The notes beneath the pieces were generated by a model. That model did not search any database. It was not told the origin of the DNA and saw only the letters and a program-made list of their open reading frames with translations. From Pyrrhoderma lamaoense (Eukaryota; Basidiomycota; Agaricomycetes; Hymenochaetales; Hymenochaetaceae), in assembly GCA_002794735.1 (NCBI GenBank), contig NBAZ01000001.1:2480001-2544000 (forward strand): 64,000 nucleotides of DNA. Direction: 5' to 3'. Every line of letters starts with the position of its first letter. Position 1 is the first letter of the stretch. The position numbers were made by a program, and so were the translations under genes. Shown here piece after piece: positions 39,601-50,836 of this stretch.

Positions 39601-40134
39601 GTCTGCCGAAGTTCAGATACAGAGGTCTCTATAGCTTTTATACGTCTAAAAGTCACAAGATAAGAACTCTGATCCGGTTCCAATACGATTCATACACTTA
39701 CTCCAGACCAGCTTCTCCAGTGAGAGTTGGCTCCCTAGATGGTTTTTCAAATAAACATTCTAGACCTGCATGCCTACAGCGACGACAAGGTGGTTGATCT
39801 GCCCCTTCACATCGCATTTTCTGCTTTCTGCATGCATTCTAGTAATTAGAGTAATATTAGATCATGGAACGAAGGAGAATATTATACTAGAACATACACA
39901 AGCACCTGAGCGGAGATGTGAAAAATGAGGTCAAAGTTGATCAGAAGTGAAAATACGAAGAAAAATAAATCTAAAAATAAGACGACATACGAGGGACACG
40001 ATTCAAGGCTTGTGTTTGCGTTCCTCCTTTTCTGGCTTGAGAGAGTCTTCGCCGCCAGCACCTTCTTGTTTCTTGATAGACTGGAGTCCACCTCCAGACC
40101 CATGTGCTGACTGATGAACATTGCTTGAGCTCAT
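36615..40134 (-). CDS. Zn2Cys6 transcription factor with fungal-specific regulatory domain
   Basis: Nuclear DNA-binding regulator. The zinc cluster reads CNACRKQKMRC then CRRCRHAGLEC (C-x2-C-x6-C-x7-C-x2-C-x6-C) around 39905-39750, followed by a coiled-coil dimerisation segment (IKAIETSVSELRQTQIAIHQ), a long Ser/Pro/Gln-rich linker (39440-38700), and the fungal_trans middle homology region: YYAGCSTFLPVFDSNYDTYE, SPFAFDAVCMVAAKVRDGG, SRVWFCLYLFEHQ, MSYGTGRPAILRDDES. The first Cys is completed by an 8-nt exon (39898-39905). Two one-base losses: near 40005-40010 (KHK / ALNRVPR) and the G run 36628-36630. Correcting the latter ends the protein at YPTPQIW at 36615; uncorrected it runs on to 36476. 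Target genes unknown. Start at MSSSNVHQS preferred; an upstream in-frame Met at 40212 exists. Confidence 0.9.
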
Positions 40135-41027
40135 CGATGGTGGGAAGTAGGAAAAGAGTTGAAAGTTCGGAGGAAGCTTAAGAACGCGCTGAGTTGTATT
40201 TGTTGATGGCAAAAGGCCCTTATGCGGCTGGCTCCAAAGCTGAATAGAGAGCGAAAAATTGGTCCCGACCGAGGATAGAGAAGACCTCGCCAGGCTTCGT
40301 GGACTTCGTCAGAGGGCTGGCCGTGAAGAAGGAGAGGCCGATGAGAGCAAAGAGCGTAGGACGAGGACAGACACTGTTTTACGTGAGGCGAAGGGAAACA
40401 AATGAAATGCGGGGTCGCCGCTTGTGCCAGTGGACTATCACCGGTTCATGTGACCTCTTCCATCAGACTCCGAGGATGAAGGTCGAGATGGGGTCCGTTG
40501 GTGTTTTGGCCACTCCTCCCTATGTCCATCTTGTTCTCAACCACGTCCATCGCATACATCCACATACCCCCGTCCTCATCCGTCGCCGATGCTCACAGGC
40601 CGATCACTGAAAGAAGGCCACATCAATGAGCCCCATAATTCCACCATCTAATCGGCTCTATCCACTTAGATTGCCGCCTCGGCTCTTTCCTGGAATTATA
40701 TGCGCATACAACAACATCTCTCGATCCTGACAATCACCTTTCGAGCCATATCATCTTCAGCTCTTTGGAACATCCCACACCGGACATCTGTATCTCATCT
40801 GTAGCGCCCTGTTGCTGAATTTATTCCGACCTCGTCAGCATGACTATCTGATCACTTGTTCGGCATAGCATCATCATCTTTGCTAATACGCAGGCCGGCC
40901 TTTGGGTCTCCCGGCGCATGTTGCGACGCGGGTTGGTTGACACGTAAGATTGAAGGCGGCTTTTCAGTACTTAAACCTTCCTCAACTCGCCGTCTCGTAT
41001 TCTCCTTCATCATCATCAAGTTGTGAC
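40135..41027. promoter_or_regulatory. Long divergent intergenic region (transcription factor / HVA22-like)
   Basis: 893 bp between two divergent starts, noticeably more G+C-rich at 40210-40450 than its surroundings. It must contain both promoters. An open frame at 40299-40610 on the plus strand has no recognisable domain and is more likely leader or promoter sequence. No sharp repeat or TATA box near either start. Confidence 0.45.
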
Positions 41028-41796
41028 ATGGCCATTATTTCCTTTATATCAAAACTGATTTCGTATGTACTTGCTCCTTATTATACCCTTACTCATGAGA
41101 CCATAGAACTAATAAGTTTATGAATTCAGAGCATGGTTTGCTTTTGCACTACCATTGTTCCGTTCCTTCCAGGCATTGCACCATCGCCCAGCTTCTGATC
41201 CAGCTGTAGAACGCTGGCTCAAATACTGGGTTATAATTGCTGGCCTAGTCATTTACGAATACACGTTGGAATTTTTGATTAGCTGGTCAGTCTTTGGATA
41301 AAATATTTGTATTCTATGTTTTGACGTTGCATTCAGGTTCCCATTTTACTGGGAAATCAAAACACTTTTTCTTCTCTACCTTTCTCTTCCGCAAACCCAG
41401 GTTTGTGAGTTTCGCTCTCTGTTCACTCACAGTCTCTTAAAGTCTCCTGCACTACAATAGGGCTCAACATTCATTTACGACACTTGCCTTGTTCCCTTCT
41501 TTGCGCCTAATGAAGCTGAACTAGACCGCCAGATCACAGATGGCAGAGAAAATATGTTCGGTTTCTTCCAGAACAACATTCAGTCATTTCTCGACAAGGC
41601 TTTAGGAAAGAAAGCCTCACCAGCATCGAATGGAGGCCCCGAATCTATGCTTCAGGACGCTGCACGTGTCTCTATGGGCTTTTTGACTGCTCATGGAACA
41701 TCAATTGCTGGAAAGAGTTGTGATGCAAACGGACAGCCTACTACTGATTCTACTGACAAGGGTGCTGAACCAGGAAGTGACCTTCCTTACTTGTAA
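41028..41796 (+). CDS. TB2/DP1/HVA22 (REEP/Yop1) family membrane-shaping protein
   Basis: Family of ER proteins whose hydrophobic hairpins curve tubular ER membranes. Four exons: MAIISFISKLIS; ISAWFAFALPLFRSFQALHH with RWLKYWVIIAGLVIYEYTLE; FPFYWEIKTLFLLYLSLPQT; and GSTFIYDTCLVPFFAPNEAELD. The W..YW plus YLSLPQTQGS(T)..Y sequence is the family hallmark. Introns at about 41063-41131, 41286-41338 and 41400-41460 are all GT-AG. The C-terminal tail (about 80 residues, including SMLQDAARVSMGFLTAHG) is longer than Yop1 and may place it nearer the REEP1-4 type. No frame breaks. Confidence 0.88.
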
Positions 41797-42010
41797 ATTG
41801 TTGAATGCACGCATTCACAACTCGAAACGTTCATCTACGACTGGCTCACGGATAACCCATTTTTTTCGGACACGATGCAAGCATAAGCGCTAGTTTAATT
41901 TTCATCCGCATTAGTATATAATTATAATAGACACATTTACATTTGTAATAAGCTCCGATTGAATCTAGATTTGTTCCTGTTTATCTTATCCGTGCTTGTG
42001 CATGTACGTC

Positions 42011-42873
42011 ATGGAACAGACAATCAACTTGAACCAACCTGAACATGCCTCAACGTCAAACTCTAATGACGATAACTTTGCGTTGGTGTTGAAGTACCTA
42101 GGACTGCCTGATGATTACAAACCCTCGCCAGCAGCTGAGCCGATCGCTTTCCTTCAGCAACATTTGAGATCTCTCCCTCCCCATTTGTTGCATACTTTCT
42201 CCTCAAAAACAACTCCAAAGCAGCGCACTGTTATACCCGAAATCCGCAATAGGAGACTTAAGTATACAAGTACGCAACCAGAGCCACTAACCTTCGAAAC
42301 TGCCCGAAGGACTTGGCCAGGCCTCTGGCCTGAAAGGGACCGACAACTTCAGGAAGATGAGAATAAAAACGAAAAATTATGGGCTGAGAAGGACTTTTTA
42401 GATGGGAAAAAGCAACACGTCGGGAAGCTCGGGACTCTTCTAGGTATGTGGTACACTACGTAGTGTATGCCTAAACGTAAGGATGTGACAAAGTAATTGC
42501 TCAAGGAAACTATGCCGAGGAAAGGGAAGCGGAGCGAGTCCTAGGACTTAGGAGACAGGCTGCAGAGGATAGCTTTGTTCCTGAAGAGGAGGATGATAGC
42601 GATGAATCAGATGATGAGAACACTAGTTCTCCCGTTCCAAGTGATTCTCCGGAAGAAATAAGACAACACTTCGAACGTACAATCCGAGAGCGTTTTATAT
42701 ACGGATTGTTGGATGTGAGTGTATACTGGAGATCTAGAACATATACACGTTAATTCGAGTGTGATTTTTTTAAGAATATTGATTACAATCTCGTCGATTG
42801 GGACGATCAGTGGGACATAGATAATGACCGAAGTGATGAAGAACGCTGGTTCGACGAAGAAGAGGAATCGTAA
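42011..42873 (+). CDS. CCDC97-like protein (DUF2052)
   Basis: Acidic coiled-coil protein related to CCDC97, which associates with the SF3B part of the U2 snRNP. Typical family sequence is seen: NRRLKYTSTQPEPLTFET, then after an intron (about 42447-42492) VIAQGNYAEEREAERVLG, an acidic stretch (EEEDDSDESDDENTSS), and the C-terminal FERTIRERFIYGLLD joined by intron 42714-42774 to NIDYNLVDWDDQWDID. It ends DEERWFDEEEES. The Met at 42011 is chosen; another in-frame Met lies at 42002. A splicing role is inferred from the animal homologue. Confidence 0.82.
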
Positions 42874-42953
42874 TCATTAAAGACAAACGTATCAGAGACT
42901 ATCCGGCCTCTCAATATAACCGCGGTTCATATATCTATCCACCCCTAAAAGCT

Positions 42954-45053
42954 TCAATTGGGTTCTAAATCGCCCAGCCAACTAGCTATCATTTCGAGTG
43001 CCTGTTCTTGTACAGCTCGGACCGATGTGTCCATCTGCCCAGCTGAAGTCAGAAGATCAGAACAGTGAAAACCATCGGAAATAGCAACGACTTGTAAACT
43101 ACTATCATCCACATCTTTCATATCCGAGGAGACAGTAGCATCTCGCCATGGGTCACCTATACATTCATCCTTATCAACAGAAATCTTTTCTATTATTGGT
43201 ACAAAAGGCCTACGTCTTCCATTAGCAAAAAATAATCTTTCCACTGACGCGTTCCAGCCCCCGTATTTTGTGTTTGTTTCAGAAGTTCTTGGGATGATGT
43301 CGCTGTAAATGTCCGTGGAAACCAGTACGTACACTGTCGCTTTAAGTGGGTTCAGATAAAGCCAAGTTACAAACATGGAAATTACTTCCTACTTCATTGT
43401 ATTCTGGTCGAATCAGAATTGAAGAGATAGACGACACACCGGTTGATGATGGTCCGTCTTGGAAGAATCCAAGTTCATTGCATCTAGAACGTCCGTTAGT
43501 GTGTATTCACGTATAGGGTAGGACCTCAAACGAGGAGATAACTCTTACACTAGCCATTCCCAAGACCTCGTTGGGTTTTGTATCACAATATCGGTGTAGT
43601 AATACGAATTGGAGTCGTAAGTGCCAAGACACGTCCTTGAGAAGTGTCAGGACTGCCGTGTCAATGAGATCTGGAGTGTTCTTACTCTGCATCTGAATCC
43701 CCGCAGACTATGCATATCGGCAGCTCAGATCAGTGTTCCGTACCTAAGAGTATACTTTCAGCTTACGTTGACGGTAGTAGGTTTCATTCCAATATTTCCC
43801 CCAAGCTTGTAATGCATGATCTAGTCCAAATCCATCGTCATCTGCTATCTTACCGTCGCTTACCTCCAGAGCATCACAGAATTGGTAGAATGGGGAGTTA
43901 GCTCCAGTATCAGGCTGAAGACTTTGCCAAGCCCAAAGGTTGTTGCGTACTATATTTTCATCCTATCAGTAATCTCGTAGACGTCAATTTGAGGCTCATA
44001 AGAAACGAACAGGAACCAGCGACATCATCCAGGTGACTCAAATCTCCAGACCAAAATTACTTTTAATCATATCCACCTCTTCTTGTGCCCCGTTCAAAAA
44101 GACTGCGTCAACATAATTGATGACAGCCTGAACATCATTAGAACAATTCGCAGGCATAGATAGCCTAATTGGTTCGAAATAGGCCCAGAAATCTGTAGTA
44201 GCTTGAACAACAGCTGAAGATGCATAGCCCGCATAGAAAACTCCTGGGTGGCTAAAGTATAATCACGGTCTCATATATATTACGCACACAACATGAAATT
44301 GTGCTTACTTTACCATCGTCCAGCTAGCTAATGCACTGATAATGTTTTAGCAGATATCATCATTCACATAAACGACTTGATCCTAACATACCCACTATAA
44401 CTCCCACCCATAAGTATCCATGGAGCTTTATCCGAAGTCGCGTTCCCGGAGTAGGGCATAGGAAGTTGAACATTTTGAGAGAAATATGCAAGATCGTCTA
44501 TTGCTTGTTGGACCGTAAGGTATTTGAGCGAATCTTCATCAAGGCTATTATATGGATTCGAGAACCCAAAGAAACGGTGCTCCAACACGACAGTTGCACC
44601 CTTTTGCTGTTGCGCAATCATTCCGTTTAATGTTTTATTGGTGAGATAGTTCGTATATCCTGAGTTGAATGTAACATCAGTTTTATAAGCATCAGCAGTT
44701 TGATGAAACATTCCTACCATCTGCAGCGACTTCTCCAGGAGTCATCAGTATGATAGGTCCACCAGGCTCGTAGAATTCAGATGTAAACCAAAATCTTTGA
44801 TGAAAAGTGCCAAGACTCAAATCATTATGATCAATAGGCTGAAGAAACTGATAGACTTGTGAGTATGGAGGTAATTGTGTTCCATTGGGACTCGTAACAG
44901 GAATATTATCATCAATCTTCTCTATTGGTACTGGCGTTCGGGGGCTATATTGGCGTGAGGACGTCCATCGGACAGTCCTGCGTTAGCATCACGAGCATAG
45001 AGAATCCCCAAAAGATAGAGAGTCAGTGTAATTCCAGGAACCCTGAATCTCAT
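42954..45053 (-). CDS. Secreted serine peptidase, family S28 (prolyl carboxypeptidase-like)
   Basis: Enzyme cutting after proline in peptides, secreted or vacuolar/lysosomal. The ATG at 45053 begins a signal peptide (MRFRVPGITLTLYLLGILYA). Family marks: IDHNDLSLGTFHQRFWF, FYEPGGPIILMTPGE, LTNKTLNGMIAQQQKGATVV, LEHRFFGFSNPY, the nucleophile motif GGSYSG near 44400, probable catalytic Asp in GDPWRDAT (43145) and catalytic His in ISDGFHCSDL (43065). It ends LGDLEPN. About eight introns; one at 44660-44717 lies between EVAADG and YTNYLTNKT. A one-base loss at 44933-44934 (IAPER / PVPIEK) breaks the N-terminus. TATA box 45 nt upstream of the start. Converges on the CCDC97-like gene, with 80 bp between stops. 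Confidence 0.9.
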
Positions 45054-45097
45054 ACTTGGTGTTCTCTACTTCTGGATATCAAAGTATTATTGACTTA

Positions 45098-45104
45098 ATT
45101 TATA
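45098..45104 (-). promoter_or_regulatory. TATA box of the S28 peptidase gene
   Basis: TATAAAT on the minus strand, 45-51 nt before the ATG of the peptidase. Motif and spacing only. Confidence 0.5.
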
Positions 45105-45422
45105 CCCCAAAATTTCTGCGGATAATTTGCTGTCCAATACTGACTACAAATCTGTTTCTTGTCGGTCATACGTAACGTTCACACAAAACTTCGGAGAAAT
45201 GGACAATAGCTGTTTGAACCTAGCATGTATATATCAATACAGTATAATACGCTTTGAAAAGGATTGTGATAAAGCATATACCGGCATTGCCAGCAAGATG
45301 AGGAGTAAAACCAGTCAGTTACGAAAGACAACACAAAGAGGTGATAATAAGGCGGATAGGAAGTGAAGTATTGATACAGTCCATCGAAGGCAAACGGAAA
45401 TCAAAATGAGAAAAGAAAACAT
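45105..45422. other. Intergenic region
   Basis: Upstream region of the S28 gene and 3' flank of the BCL7-like gene, both on the minus strand. Nothing else recognised. Confidence 0.45.
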
Positions 45423-46177
45423 TCATTGTGGAGGGGCCGGAGTGACGAACGGGTCCCCACTCTCATCCATAGCTTCTCCACCCAGCAAAGAATCAGCAGC
45501 CTGTAATTGTGTAAGTTCACCCACATCCTCAAACGGTTCACCGTCAGGTCCCAACTGCGTCAAGTCAATGTCCCCAACCGTAAGTTCTCCGCTCATCTCT
45601 GGTAGAACCTGCAAAGCGGGCCTGTCACTTCCTCTTCTAGAACTTCCACTTCCGATACCTCTAACGGATTCAAACTCGTCTCGTCTAATTCTGGTGGAGC
45701 AGGTGTGGGTGAGTCTGGTACCAGAGACATGCTTAGTGGATGTGGTTTTGTAGGTGCTGGGTTGCGTCGTCTGTCTCTTGAGGTAGGACAACAGGTTCGG
45801 AGACAGCTCTACTAGCTGTATCTGGAGCTACAGAAGTATCTTGTTCCATGTCGTCATCACCGTCATTCGCCTCCTCAATGTCCGGGAGCGGTACAAGAGG
45901 TAGATCAGGCTCTTCTTCGTCGTCACTAAAATACTATTGTTACAGAATCATATATCCATGTTCAGCTTTGCCTTCCCATTTATTAGTATAGAGTGTTGAA
46001 ATGCAGACACACCTGTTTCTTATCCGTCTTGACCCACTTGTACACTTTCAAATTTGAACCTGGTGCTGCATCTTCTGGCGCTGCCCAAACTTTTTCCCAA
46101 CATTGCACTGGTGCCATAAGCTTCCGCCTCTCCGCTTCTGTGGTCGCAGAGCTAACACCGATCCTTCTTTTTGACAT
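45423..46177 (-). CDS. Acidic protein with BCL7-like N-terminus
   Basis: The first exon (46177-46011) reads RRKLMAPVQCWEKVWAAPE then LKVYKWVKTDKKQ. This matches the WEK.W ... L...KWV arrangement of the BCL7 N-terminal domain, found in SWI/SNF-associated BCL7 proteins. An intron ends just before YFSDDEEEPDLPLVPLPD. The rest is an acidic, Pro/Thr-rich, probably disordered tail with the final exon GELTVGDIDLTQLGPDGEPF and end DPFVTPAPPQ. Two one-base losses (G run 45759-45761 and CC 45631-45632) must be corrected to join the tail. A chromatin role is inferred from the N-terminal resemblance only; the short motif leaves room for chance similarity. Confidence 0.65.
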
Positions 46178-46449
46178 TGCTGCTACGCGAAAAGTTGGCT
46201 AGATGGCTTGTCACAGTTCTTCAAACAATGTTCGCCGCAGGTTTTAATTTATTAGTTGTAAACCTTCACGCGCGTACATGACCGTGTTTATTGTTGATCT
46301 CGTACATAAAATACAACTACTGGTATGTTGGTTACATATGTCTATCTATACAATGTAATTCAGAAATTTACAAATAGAATTATCAGAAAAAATGCAAGTA
46401 AGTAAGAGTAAAGTCCAAAAAATAAAATTACAGTATTACTATCGACTAT

Positions 46450-47519
46450 CTAGGCATTCTCAGCCCAGCGTTGAACATCGTCCATGGAAATTTGGGATGA
46501 AGACTACAAAAACAAGATTGATTAATAGTCACATGAAGTCAAATATATGAAACTTACAAGTTGTGGTTCTGATTCCGCTTTAAGAGAGGATTGATTTGTT
46601 ACCTTATTGAAACAGAATTGTTATGATACAGAAGTTCAAAACAGTCAAAAAAAGAACGTTAGACCAACCTGACTTGCTGCAACTTGTTTCAATTTGGCCA
46701 GCCGTTGGCTCAGCTCAGCACACTTTCTAGGAACCATCAAGACAAGCTTAGCAAAAAAATGAGCTTATGAACGCTCGTACAGCCTTACTTGTTGAGTTCA
46801 GTAGTCTCCTGACGCCTTAGTTCTAGCTGCCGGGTCATCATAGCTTCCAAGTTGACTCTTGCTTGCACAGGTCGTAAATCATTAGCAGCACTCATAATAT
46901 TCTGACTCAAGATCGTGAGCCACTCCACGTGCTGGACCCATTCCGGAGGTTCGTTAGAATAAGGGCTTGGAGGAGGTGCAAGGAGTGACTTGATTAAACC
47001 TGAATACGTTACAAGCATAGACTTGAGTACGGAAAGTAATATCGGTCTCCGGTCTGAGTAGATAGTTTACGTTGAGCAATAAGCCCTGTATCGGGTTCAT
47101 ATTTTTTTGCTATGTGACTTACCTATAGTAGGGTCATCAGGGTATAATTGATGTCCTCCTTCTTCTCCCAATGATGGAATCTTTTCTTTAATCTACAAAC
47201 CATTATAGACCATTTCAGAAAGCAGCTTCTTTTATATGGAGTTACTCATTTTACACACAGGCCAAGTTTCACCAAATACAGTATAGTTCCCATCTTCGAG
47301 TATCCAATCTACACGAGGCTTTTCAAGCTGAGTCAAAGGCCAGTCCGGGACATCCTTCTGGTCAGAAAGTAATTCTTGTTGACTGGATGACTTGTCCTCA
47401 TTCTGCCGTTCTTTTAGGAGCGATAGAAGGTATAGGTTGTATGAGGTATATTTTTGGTAGTGAGAAGGAGGTGAAGGAAATGGATTACGAAGTTCAGCCT
47501 CTTGGTCTTCTTCAAGCAT
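46450..47519 (-). CDS. MED7: Mediator complex subunit 7
   Basis: Middle-module subunit of Mediator, required for RNA polymerase II transcription. The start at 47519 gives MLEEDQEAELRNPFPSPPSH and YQKYTSYNLYLLSLLKER, the highly conserved MED7 opening, then DWPLTQLEKPRVDWILEDG and YTVFGETWP. After introns come IKEKIPSLGEEGGHQLYPDD, SLLAPPPSPYSNEPPEWVQH, and the dimerising coiled coil (NLEAMMTRQLELRRQETTEL). It ends DDVQRWAENA. About six short introns, no frame breaks. An upstream in-frame Met exists at 47606 but the chosen start fits the family. Confidence 0.94.
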
Positions 47520-47911
47520 GTCGAGATGAAAGTAAACCACAAGTTGAAGTTGTTTCCGGTACCCGTCATAACTATTTTTGGAAGCTGACAAATTAGACTC
47601 CAACATTATTATTATAATTATAATTATTTAATTTATTATACCACTGTGTTGCATACAAGCAGTTTTCATAGATTTGTTACTAATGTCTATCCCTTACCTG
47701 TAATTGCCTCTTGATGAGATTGGAGCATATGGCAGTGTATTCTATAATTCATGCCTAGTACCAAACTTCAATCATTAAGCTAGTAAAGAATATATATATA
47801 TATGATTTAAAATTTTGAGGGTGGTCGCTTTATACGATTAACAGGTATTCAGATAAGTTGTTGTTATGTTTGCAGGATCTGTTTGAGCAAGTAATCAGAG
47901 GTAAATTGGTG
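47520..47911. other. Intergenic region between MED7 and the tRNA
   Basis: Very AT-rich (TTA/ATT-like stretch at about 47605-47640 and alternating TA at 47790-47803). Contains the MED7 promoter and the upstream side of the tRNA gene. No coding sequence recognised. Confidence 0.5.
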
Positions 47912-47983
47912 GCCGCCTGGCGAAATGGTATCGCATCAGTTTCCGGCGCTGAAGACTGTGGGTTCGAGTCCCACGGTGGTCGA
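47912..47983 (+). tRNA. tRNA-Arg (anticodon CCG)
   Basis: A 72-nt cloverleaf can be folded by eye: acceptor stem GGCCGCC with GGTGGTC (two G-U pairs), D stem GCGA/TCGC, anticodon stem TCAGT/GCTGA around the loop TTCCGGC (anticodon CCG, reading CGG), 5-nt variable loop, T arm GTGGG-TTCGAGT-CCCAC, and discriminator G. No anticodon-loop intron. It lies between MED7 and the acyl-CoA ligase, both on the opposite strand. Confidence 0.93.
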
Positions 47984-48046
47984 TATATATTCTTATGGAC
48001 TTGAATTTTTATTATTTGTGTAGACAGGTATTGACTAGTTCACAGC

Positions 48047-50836
48047 TCATAACTTCGATTTTACCTTTCCTCTCACAAGAGCTTTGGCTTCGTCTCGTAA
48101 GAGGCGTCGCAATAGCTTACCACTCGGATTTTTAGGAATACTACTAACAAATTCAATACCCCCTTTCAACCACTTATAGTGTACCTTGGCCTCCGCGACA
48201 TGCTATATGCAAGATGAAAATCATATCAGAACAATGTTTAAGTACATATGAGTGGGCAACTCATACCTTGAAGATAGATTGTCTGATCCTTTCAGCTTCC
48301 TGCGGACTTTCCTTCGCTCGTTTCTCCGCACGAGACTCAAGTACTATGAATGCAAACGGAACTTCGCCACTGTAATCATCTGGGACTCCAACTACGCAAG
48401 CATCAGTAACATCTGGATGATCTAATAGATGCCCTTCGAGTTCGGCAGGGGCAACTTGGAATCCCCGGACCTTCAAGATTTCCTAAATCATAGATTTAAT
48501 GACTATTTGAATAAACCCTACGCTCATTTCTCCCCAGCACTTACCTTCAATCGATCAACGATGAAAACGTCGCCATTTCTAGTTATTTTCACTTCATCAC
48601 CCGTCCGGACCCATCCGTCTATAAACGTCTCCTTCGTACTTTGTGTGTTATTAAACATAAACGATAGACCAAGGCTTCATAACATACGTAGAATACATAC
48701 GCTTGTTCATTATTAGAGTAGCATAGTGCCATCTGGGGTCCTGTTACATGCAACTCTCCTTCCTCTTCATAATCTGCAAGGCTTCCGTCGGATTTTACGA
48801 TTCGTGCAACGCATCCTGGTAACAGTTGACCAGCACTTCCAAAGTACCGATCCTCTGGGTTATAGGAAGCATTGTTACAGTAGTACATGTTTCTGTCATG
48901 CCTGATAGTCACTGAATTAGGATGATTGTTTAACAAACTATAAGAGATAACAACGAAGGATGTCGATTCGTTGAAGAAGCTACACCCATGGGTCGTGGTT
49001 AATTGTTTAAGCACGTACCATAGCCTTGACCGACTTCGGCATTGGGAATCACCTTCACTAATTGGCGTGTGAGCTCAGCAGATAGAGGCGCAGCACCTGC
49101 CATGCAAAACCGAACATGCGATAGGTCATATTTCTTCACAGCAGGATGCTATTAGATAACAATTAGTAAATCATTGCAAACAAAGACATCTCAAGCCACC
49201 AACCTTGCAGAGAAGAACAACCTGAGGGGGACTAGGCTATTATTATTTTGAGAGCTTGTTAGCATCGAGGTGAGTAAGAGAAACGTGTAAGACCTACAGA
49301 AGATGTGTAACTTTATATCTATCTATACTCTTCAAGAAGTTTGTGAAAACAAATTTAGGAATAACAACTATTGAGAGCTTTTTCAATTTTAAATAAAAAT
49401 TCTTTTCCAGAAGAAGCAACTAAGCACACGTACTCCAGAGTAAAGAATAAAATGTAACTAAAATCCATCAATTAGCACAGAGCAAAAGAGCAGATCTGTT
49501 GAACCAAGTAAGACCTACATTGACTACCAAGCCATAGATATCTTTGTAAAGGAAGTTTAATCAACATGTTGCAGTGTATGTGAGTACCACAATAAAAGGT
49601 GACATACGGAAGAATGGCAGTACTGTTCATCAAAACTATTTTCAATAAAAGGTACAAACAAAAAATAATATGTGTGGCTCTTACCCGCCGCTGCAACGTC
49701 ACCAGGCCGGAACCGTCGCCTTTCCCAAGATGTGTAATTTTCATTGACTTTATGATATGCAGCCATTTGTATCACATTTGCAATGACCGACATATGCGGG
49801 ATCGCTACTGCCTTGAAAGGCAAACGTAAACAGAAGTAGACGTTTCAAAGTCGATAACTCAATCATTGAGACAAGGTTTGCTGGTAATCATACCTTCGGT
49901 TTTCCTGTTGTTCCACTAGAAAAACTTAGAAAGGCTAGCTTTGTCTTCCCTTCACCTGGGCTAAGCCTACGTTCTGTATATGTTAGGGAAGACGATAGTC
50001 CCTCAGCTACAAGATCCGATACAGAGGGGAAAGGAATGGGTTCCTGTGTCGTGAGTGAATCCATAATTATAATATGATCCGCCGCTACTCCTGCATAGCG
50101 AGAAGCGGAGAGCGCCGTCTGGAGAGAATCAGAATGTGATATAAGAACTGAGGCTTTAGTCGTCTTCAACTGATACACGAGCTCATCGGCTGTATATATC
50201 GGGTTTGCGCAACTAGAAACGGTGAATCATTCCCAATTATACATGAACGTATACAAAGTTATCCTGTTTTTAGACCTACGTGACGGTAGCTCCCAATCTG
50301 TGTATCGCCCATATTGACATAGGATAGTCTGTTTTACAGGTAAAGTAGTTTAGTCATTTTCAAGATTGTTTTTCATATGATTGTATACCCACCAACATGA
50401 TTAGGAGAGAAAATACAAACTAAAAGCTCCCATTAGCTTAATCAAATAAGCGTTTATCCACTCTGGTATACTGACCAACATCGTTTTCCCCTTATACGTA
50501 ATTCAATTTCAAGACACAAAGCATCGAAGGATAAACCTCAATACATACCTATCCCCACCGAGCGTACAACGCATTAGCTAAGCCGTAAGTTCGTGTCCGA
50601 ACCTAGGACAAGCCATATACAAATGGTTATCTTTGTAAAATTCAGCGCATATCGCTGTTAATTAGACGCACCTCTTCAAAGCTAATCCCTCGACCTGTGG
50701 AATCTTCAATGAGCCATGGAATGTTACCAGATCGTATCGGACGTGTCGGATGGTGAGAATCAAGCAGAAACTGGACTGTTGTCAAGTCATCCGGAATTGG
50801 AGGGCAAGGACCATGAAGAGAGTGGAACTCTGGCAT
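48047..50836 (-). CDS. Peroxisomal 4-coumarate-CoA ligase-like acyl-CoA synthetase
   Basis: ANL-superfamily enzyme that activates a carboxylic acid with ATP and joins it to CoA; substrate unknown (medium-chain, aryl or fatty acid). Start at 50836 ([18 protein letters not shown]). Marks: [37 protein letters not shown], the AMP-binding P-loop [13 protein letters not shown] (near 49900), [60 protein letters not shown] and the C-terminal lysine region [18 protein letters not shown]. It ends KSKL, a peroxisomal targeting signal (PTS1, SKL). The middle contains three consecutive tiny exons at 49608-49622, 49519-49541 and 49434-49457 encoding VLPFFHIYGLVVNLHFILYS. No frame breaks once these exons are used. 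Confidence 0.92.

Noticed and set aside
40299..40610. Open frame of about 100 codons on the plus strand between the transcription factor and the HVA22-like gene
   Set aside because: No recognisable domain, basic random composition, G+C-rich promoter region, no supporting splice context.
44660..44720. Apparent start (MVGMFHQTAD) inside the S28 peptidase gene
   Set aside because: It lies in a GT-AG intron; splicing joins EVAADG to YTNYLTNKT as in the family.
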